From NCBI GenBank assembly GCA_030598885.1, contig JAUVOZ010000050.1, positions 1-11,200 of the forward strand: DNA of 11,200 bases. The letters run 5' to 3'. This DNA comes from Anaerolineae bacterium. Its GTDB lineage: Bacteria > Chloroflexota > Anaerolineae > Anaerolineales > E44-bin32. The stretch's first letter is position 1. Every line of letters begins with the position of its first letter. The notes under the pieces are model-generated. The model was not told the DNA's origin. It saw nothing but the letters and a program-made list of their open reading frames with translations, and ran no database searches. This document shows positions 7,113 through 11,200 of the stretch, one piece after another. Position numbers and translations under genes: made by a program.

Positions 7113-7609
7113 AAAGACTCCTCCAGATGGCGTCGTGTTTGGCTAGAATGAAGATGGCAAATCGCTACAGCCAGTGCATCTGCAGCATCATCCGGTCGGG
7201 GGATGGTTTCCATATTTAAAAGAGTCTTAACCATTTTTTGTACCTGTATCTTATCCGCCCCGCCATATCCCACCACAGCTTGCTTGATCTCCCGTGGCGT
7301 ATACTCATCCACCGGAACGCCGGCTTGAGCGATCGCCAACAATGCAACCCCTCGCGCCTGCCCCACTGTAATCGCCGTGGTAACGTTCTTTTGAAAGAAC
7401 AATTGCTCCACCGCCCCACTGTCGAGTCGGTGGAGAGTAAGCAGGGTAGTCAAATCGTCATACAGCTTCACCAGACGCTTTGACATACACTGATCAGATG
7501 GCGTAGTGAACACTCCGTAATCAACCAGTTCCAGTTCACCCCCCTGTATCTGACGAACCAACCCATAGCCTGTACTGGCTGTTCCCGGATCAACACCGAT
7601 AACCAGCAT
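7109..7609 (-). CDS. ruvC: Crossover junction endodeoxyribonuclease RuvC
   Basis: This is a 166-residue Holliday-junction resolvase. From the ATG at 7609 it reads MLVIGVDPGTASTGYG, the standard RuvC start. The four acidic catalytic residues are D7, E68 (in VEQLFF), D141 and D144 (in PDDAADALAVA). An in-frame TTG at 7651 would add 14 residues not seen in the family and would overlap yebC; a GTG at 7618 is a minor alternative. The ribosome-binding signal before the ATG is weak (TGGG four nt upstream), and the gene is 28 nt from yebC, so coupling is plausible. It overlaps ruvA by 4 nt. All catalytic positions are intact. Confidence 0.94.
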   Translation of the reverse strand: MLVIGVDPGTASTGYGLVRQIQGGELELVDYGVFTTPSDQCMSKRLVKLYDDLTTLLTLHRLDSGAVEQLFFQKNVTTAITVGQARGVALLAIAQAGVPVDEYTPREIKQAVVGYGGADKIQVQKMVKTLLNMETIPRPDDAADALAVAICHLHSSQTRRHLEESL

Positions 7610-7637
7610 ACAACCCACATTTCCAAGCGGCTTGAGC

Positions 7638-8393
7638 CTACGCAGCCTCAAGTAAGGAGACTGCTTCCTCGGTGATGTCGAGATTGGAATACACCTGTTG
7701 CACGTCAGTGAGATCTTCCAAATCCTCGATAAGGCGCATCACCTTGATCGCTTTATCTGGTGTTAATTGAACTACTGTGTTGGGCAGCATTCGTATTGCA
7801 GTCTCATCTGGACGGATTCCAGCGTGTTGCAGTACGTCGTTGACTTCTTTAAAAGCTTTCACTGGTGCAATAATTTCGATGTCATCGTCACCGAGGGTGA
7901 TATCGTCGGCACCGGCTTCAACTGCCAGCTCAAAAATCTCTTCCTGATCGTGATTCTCAGTCGGGAACGCGAAATAGGCTACTCGTTGGAATTGCCATGC
8001 AACCGCGCCAGCATCAGCCATATTCCCACCCAAGCGGGTTAGTACGTGCCGAATATCAGCCACTGACCGATTACGGTTATCGGTGACAACGTCGATCATA
8101 AGGGCGACGCCATGTGGAGCATAACCTTCATATAGGATTTGTTCTAATTGAGCGTCCTGTTTATCTTTTCCCGTCCCCCGGTTTATCGCCCGCTCTATGT
8201 TTCCTTTAGGCATATTGTTGTTTTTAGCCCGTTCAATCGACAGCCGGAGGGCGAAATTTGTCTCCGGATCGCTCCCACCCTTACGGACCGTAAGAGTAAT
8301 TTCGCGCGCCAGCCGGGTGAACACCGCGCCGCGCTTGGCATCATTGGCAGCCTTTTTCCGCTTAATGGTTGACCATTTTGAGTGTCCAGACAT
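7638..8393 (-). CDS. yebC: YebC/PmpR/TACO1 family protein
   Basis: This 251-residue YebC-family protein is annotated either as a DNA-binding regulator or, in more recent work on the family, as a factor relieving ribosome stalling. The highly conserved start SGHSKWSTIKRKKAANDAKRG is at 2-22, followed by FTRLAREI, NMPKGNIERAINRGTG near 60-75, YEGYAPHGVA and the central VADIRHVLTRLGGNMADAGAVAWQF. The acidic C-terminal domain ends in LEAA. The ATG at 8393 is chosen over the in-frame ATG five codons upstream because GGAAGG lies seven nt before it and the family starts MSGHSKW. It leads the yebC-ruvC-ruvA unit, a very common arrangement. Confidence 0.95.
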   Translation of the reverse strand: MSGHSKWSTIKRKKAANDAKRGAVFTRLAREITLTVRKGGSDPETNFALRLSIERAKNNNMPKGNIERAINRGTGKDKQDAQLEQILYEGYAPHGVALMIDVVTDNRNRSVADIRHVLTRLGGNMADAGAVAWQFQRVAYFAFPTENHDQEEIFELAVEAGADDITLGDDDIEIIAPVKAFKEVNDVLQHAGIRPDETAIRMLPNTVVQLTPDKAIKVMRLIEDLEDLTDVQQVYSNLDITEEAVSLLEAA

Positions 8394-8423
8394 CGCCCAA
8401 CCTTCCATGCATACAAAATAGAT

Positions 8424-8447
8424 GATATGTGTCTATTGACACTTATC
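8424..8447. promoter_or_regulatory. Dyad in the yebC 5' leader
   Basis: The sequence is a near-perfect dyad: GATA and GTGTC arms (minus-strand order GATA-A-GTGTC-AATA-GACAC-A-TATC) give nine base pairs around one A-A mismatch, with an AATA loop. It lies between the predicted yebC transcription start (near 8460) and the yebC ribosome-binding site, so it could be a leader hairpin or a repressor site. It has no T tract, so it is not a terminator. Confidence 0.45.
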
Positions 8448-8466
8448 TCGGAGAGATTGTAGTTAG

Positions 8467-8496
8467 ATTATAACATCCGGACTTTCCGACCAACAA
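8467..8496 (-). promoter_or_regulatory. Probable yebC-ruvC-ruvA promoter
   Basis: On the minus strand a perfect TATAAT (8472-8467) is preceded at 18 nt by TTGTTG (8496-8491), which shares the first three bases of the -35 consensus. Predicted transcription starts near 8460, about 67 nt before the yebC ATG. The -10 box is convincing; the -35 is weak. Confidence 0.5.
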
Positions 8497-8575
8497 ATCG
8501 AGATGCTGAGAAGACATTTTATTGCCAAAGACTTGCACAAAAGATGAACTAGATGTTGGTTGATCAGCAGATTGG

Positions 8576-9346
8576 TCAGGCATCTGCCACGAGCAGACGG
8601 TTCAGCTTACGCAGAGTGTCAACACTCTGTCCACGGTAGTGGTTATTGGCGTACACCAGAGTTAGGGGAGATGCGGTTTCCAATTCCACCAAGCGCGGCA
8701 CCCACTCTGACAATTCAGACTCGGTATAAGTGTAGTCGTATCTCTCCCATGCGTGGTCGTGTTTCCACCAGCGTGCGGCATTACGACCATGGAAGCGGAC
8801 GTAAGCCACAGGACCAGTTGCTCGCACTACTGGTGGCATTAACCCTTTCAATGGGGGCTCATCAACGCAGCAAAACCCAAGACTTAAACTCTGCAACAAT
8901 TCAAAAGTTTGTTCCGATACCCAAGCGCTATCACGGAATTCGACCACTAGAGGGATCTCAGGCAAACCCTCACGGAATTTGCACAAGTAGTCACGATTGC
9001 TGGGCGTTGGATGAAAGGAATGGGGAAACTGCGCCAGCACACAGGTCAGCTTCCCGGATTCGATCAGCGGCGCGAGGCTTTGTTTAAAAGCATTGAAATC
9101 CGGTTGTTTCCTCTCATGGGTCAAACCTCGGTGAGCTTTGACCGAGAATGTGAAATCCTCCGGCGTGCGCTCCACCCACCCGGTAGCAGTCTTTGAAGAG
9201 GGGAGGCGATAATAGGTAACATTAAGCTCGACAGTATTGAAGAGAGTGGAATAGTACGGCAACCATTTCCACCGGGGCAAATCCTGCGGATAGACCTCCC
9301 CAATCCAATCCTCATATGAGAAGCCAGAGGTACCCAATCGAATCAT
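8576..9346 (-). CDS. DUF72 (YecE-like) family protein
   Basis: This 256-residue protein of the DUF72 family is predicted to be a TIM barrel; its biochemical role is unknown. The N-terminal signature IRLGTSGFSYEDW is at 2-14, FNTVELNVTYYRLPS at 36-50, the FTFSVKAHRGLTH segment at 65-77, VVEFRDSAW at 134-142, RFHGRN at 184-189 and YANNHYRG at 232-239, so all the usual conserved blocks are present. The ATG at 9346 overlaps the stop of the alcohol dehydrogenase by four nt (ATGA); a GGGAG lies about ten nt upstream. It is the last gene of the ino1-adh-DUF72 unit. No terminator hairpin is visible between it and the yebC promoter, so read-through into yebC is possible. The family assignment is firm, the function open. 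Confidence 0.92.
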   Translation of the reverse strand: MIRLGTSGFSYEDWIGEVYPQDLPRWKWLPYYSTLFNTVELNVTYYRLPSSKTATGWVERTPEDFTFSVKAHRGLTHERKQPDFNAFKQSLAPLIESGKLTCVLAQFPHSFHPTPSNRDYLCKFREGLPEIPLVVEFRDSAWVSEQTFELLQSLSLGFCCVDEPPLKGLMPPVVRATGPVAYVRFHGRNAARWWKHDHAWERYDYTYTESELSEWVPRLVELETASPLTLVYANNHYRGQSVDTLRKLNRLLVADA

Positions 9347-10338
9347 GGCTGCAACACTCCCGCACCGTTAATACGACTATGCTTCATATCGAGCAGAGCC
9401 TGATTGGCGTCTTCAAGAGCGTAGGTTCGAGTGGTAACCCGTACAGGTATTTCAGATGCCAACTGGAGGAACTCCACCCCATCACGACGAGTTGCGTTGG
9501 CAACACTGCGCAGTGTACGCTCGCCATAAATCAGGCGATAATCCATCTCAGGGATCGGGCTGAGATGGATGGCGTTGATCGCTAGCGTTCCGCCAGGTCG
9601 AATTTTCTCAAGGATAACCGGCACCAGGTTTCCTACCGGCGCGAACAGGATGGCGCGGTCTAAGACCGCCGGCGCTCGGTCCTCGGACCCTCCTACCCAA
9701 ACCGCGCCCAGCTCTCGAGCCAAGCGACGATGACTATCGCTTCGGGTGACTACGTAGACCTCACACCCCCAGTGAATGGCGACTTGTATCGCCAGATGAG
9801 CGCTGGCACCGAAGCCTATCAATCCCAAGCGTTCACCAGGTTGCAGGTCGGATTTATGAAGTGAGCGGTAACCAATGATACCGGCACACAAAAGGGGAGC
9901 TGTTGCTTCGTCGTCGAGGTCTTCCGGAAGAGGAAGAGCATAGTGGGCATCAGTCGCCATTAACTCCGCATAACCCCCATCAACATGGAAACCGGTAAAT
10001 CGAGCCTGCTGGCAGAGGTTTTCCTCTCCCCGGACGCAATGCTCGCATTTACCACACGCATGATTAAGCCACGGCACACCAACTCGGTCCCCGACCTGCC
10101 AATCCTCTACTCCACCTCCAACATCCTCGACCACACCGACGACCTGGTGTCCGGGAGTGATCGGGTAACTGGGAGGGATGATATCGCCCTCAACAGTATG
10201 TAGATCCGTGTGGCATACACCACAGGCTCGGACGCGTAATAATAATTGCCCTGGACCTACCTGTGGCCGGGGCAATTCGATTAGTTGCAACGGTGTGCGC
10301 TCGATGAGGCTGGGCTCAATCAAACGAACCGCTTTCAA
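9343..10338 (-). CDS. Zinc-dependent alcohol dehydrogenase (MDR superfamily, CAD2-like)
   Basis: This 331-residue medium-chain dehydrogenase/reductase probably oxidises alcohols or reduces aldehydes with NAD(P). The catalytic zinc ligands are C42 in GVCHTD, H64 in PGHQ and C151 in LLCAG. The structural zinc cysteines are C95, C98, C101 and C109. The Rossmann motif GFGASAH at 175-181 and VTRS at 197-200 resemble the CAD2-like branch, often labelled AdhA or zinc-binding alcohol dehydrogenase. The start is a TTG at 10338 overlapping the ino1 stop (TTGA), and a near-perfect AAGGAGGTGG precedes it; the second codon onward (KAVRL) matches the family N-terminus. It is sandwiched in the ino1-adh-DUF72 unit with 4-nt overlaps on both sides. 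The substrate cannot be read from sequence. Confidence 0.92.
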   Translation of the reverse strand: MKAVRLIEPSLIERTPLQLIELPRPQVGPGQLLLRVRACGVCHTDLHTVEGDIIPPSYPITPGHQVVGVVEDVGGGVEDWQVGDRVGVPWLNHACGKCEHCVRGEENLCQQARFTGFHVDGGYAELMATDAHYALPLPEDLDDEATAPLLCAGIIGYRSLHKSDLQPGERLGLIGFGASAHLAIQVAIHWGCEVYVVTRSDSHRRLARELGAVWVGGSEDRAPAVLDRAILFAPVGNLVPVILEKIRPGGTLAINAIHLSPIPEMDYRLIYGERTLRSVANATRRDGVEFLQLASEIPVRVTTRTYALEDANQALLDMKHSRINGAGVLQP

Positions 10339-11200
10339 TCCACCTCCTTGGCAATGAAATCCTCTGTCATCTGGCGGGCGATATCGTCAGTGAACTGTTT
10401 CGGTGGGGTCTTCATGAAGTATGCCGACGGGGCGATAATCGGTCCGGAAAGTTTGCGGTCAATTGCTAGTTTGGCACAGCGGACGGCGTCGATCACTACG
10501 CCGGCTGAATTCGGTGAGTCCCAAACTTCCAGTTTCATCTCAAGATTAAGCGGCACATCACCAAAAGTCGTGCCCTCCATGCGGATATAGCACCACTTGC
10601 GATCCGTCAACCAAGGGACGTAATCGCTGGGACCGACGTGGATGTCGTCCTCTTTCATATCATATGGTATCAGACTGGTTACCGCGCCCGTTTTGGATAT
10701 TTTCTTAGACTGCAGCCGTTCACGCTCCAGCATGTTATAAAAGTCCATATTCCCACCAAAGTTGAGTTGGTAAGTATGGTCAATGTGCACTCCACGGTCG
10801 TTGAACAGGGAGGTCAAAACTCGGTGGGCGATAGTGGCACCTACTTGGCTCTTGATGTCATCCCCGATGATCGGAAGCCCCCGCTCACGGAACCGACCCG
10901 CCCAGTAATCCGAACTAGCGATAAATACCGGAACACAATTTATAAAAGCGCAGCCGGCTTCCAGCACTTGCTCGACATACCACTTGGTGGCCATCTCAGC
11001 TCCCACCGGAAGGAAGCTGATTACAACATCGGTCTTGGTATCCTTCAGGATTCCTATGATGTCATCCGTCTTGCCGGGGGCCTTCTCAACCACCTCAGCT
11101 AAATATTTACCTATCCCATCGTGGGTCATTCCACGGTGGACTGGTACCCCAAGATGTGGCACTTTAGAGAATTTTACAGTGTTGTTCGGATGCGCGAAGA
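10335..11200 (-). CDS. ino1: Inositol-3-phosphate synthase (Ino1-type), N-terminus cut by the window
   Basis: The frame stays open through the right edge, so the GTG at 11162 is an internal codon. About 288 residues are visible, and roughly 75-80 N-terminal residues, including the first NAD-binding glycine loop, lie outside, judging by the length of actinobacterial Ino1. The enzyme converts glucose-6-phosphate to 1D-myo-inositol-3-phosphate using bound NAD. Diagnostic segments are ISFLPVGAEMATKWYVEQVL, INCVPVFIAS, GDDIKSQVGATIAHRVL, LNFGGNMDFYNMLERERL, GPSDYVPWL, GDVPLNLEMKLEVWDSPNSA and GPIIAPSAYFMKTPP, which together cover the synthase catalytic/tetramerisation domain. The product feeds inositol phospholipids or inositol-based solutes. 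The stop overlaps the next start by four nt, so it heads or sits early in the ino1-adh-DUF72 unit. The identification is firm. Confidence 0.94.
   Translation of the reverse strand, partial: FAHPNNTVKFSKVPHLGVPVHRGMTHDGIGKYLAEVVEKAPGKTDDIIGILKDTKTDVVISFLPVGAEMATKWYVEQVLEAGCAFINCVPVFIASSDYWAGRFRERGLPIIGDDIKSQVGATIAHRVLTSLFNDRGVHIDHTYQLNFGGNMDFYNMLERERLQSKKISKTGAVTSLIPYDMKEDDIHVGPSDYVPWLTDRKWCYIRMEGTTFGDVPLNLEMKLEVWDSPNSAGVVIDAVRCAKLAIDRKLSGPIIAPSAYFMKTPPKQFTDDIARQMTEDFIAKEVD
10340..10349 (-). promoter_or_regulatory. Ribosome-binding site that fixes the TTG start of adh
   Basis: On the minus strand AAGGAGGTGG lies immediately before A-TTG; the AGGAGG core is four nt from the TTG at 10338. This near-complete anti-16S match inside the 3' end of ino1 supports the rare TTG start and suggests the dehydrogenase is initiated efficiently despite the weak codon. 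Confidence 0.75.

Noticed and set aside
7610..7651. TTG start at 7651 for ruvC, giving a 14-residue extension overlapping yebC.
   Set aside because: RuvC proteins begin at the MLVIGVDPG segment, and the extension has no family support.
8436..8441. Perfect TTGACA on the plus strand, considered as a divergent promoter.
   Set aside because: No acceptable -10 box is found 16-18 nt downstream and no plus-strand gene follows; the hexamer is part of the leader dyad.
8560..9087. A 175-codon plus-strand frame.
   Set aside because: It lies almost wholly antisense to the DUF72 gene, whose conserved blocks are clear; no promoter or ribosome-binding site supports the plus frame.
10638..11102. A 154-codon plus-strand frame antisense to ino1.
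   Set aside because: The minus-strand product is a clear inositol-3-phosphate synthase; the plus frame shows no family features.

Overview
The window is ordinary bacterial chromosome: densely packed, moderate GC by eye, with short intergenic gaps and no mobile element, CRISPR array, tRNA or rRNA that I can see. The gene set is an NAD(P)-free GH38 glycosidase, nadD-obgE, the redox repressor Rex, an MreB homologue, an M42 aminopeptidase, yebC-ruvC-ruvA, and an inositol-3-phosphate synthase linked to a zinc alcohol dehydrogenase and a DUF72 protein. This mix and the protein style best fit a member of the Chloroflexota, perhaps Anaerolineae-like. That placement is inference from recollected family resemblance, not a search.

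Layout, left to right. Bases 1-1200 (+) hold the C-terminal part of a GH38 alpha-mannosidase-type enzyme, ending at a very strong perfect hairpin terminator. Convergent to it is the minus-strand pair obgE-nadD (3244-1389), which overlap by 13 bp and end at their own hairpin terminator. A divergent gap of about 230 bp separates obgE from rex (+, 3473-4093). It holds a TATAAT promoter for obgE and a candidate palindromic site before rex. Everything from 4151 to the right edge is on the minus strand.

The minus-strand genes appear to form three transcription units. Unit 1 is M42 aminopeptidase to mreB-like (6350-4221), with a good sigma70-type promoter (one mismatch in each hexamer, 17-nt spacer) and a hairpin terminator with a GAGA loop. 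Unit 2 is yebC-ruvC-ruvA (8393-6534), with a TATAAT promoter and a leader dyad; ruvC and ruvA overlap by 4 nt and ruvB is absent. Unit 3 is ino1-adh-DUF72 (off the right edge to 8576), in which each junction is a 4-nt stop/start overlap.

How they fit together: nadD makes NAD, Rex senses the NADH/NAD ratio, and the ino1 and adh products both use nicotinamide cofactors. YebC, RuvC and RuvA join translation/transcription control and Holliday-junction repair in an arrangement common across bacteria. I found no clear new system. The items most worth a second look are the MreB homologue with substitutions in its ATP-hydrolysis loop, the tightly coupled ino1-adh-DUF72 operon, and several unexplained dyads at promoters and leaders.
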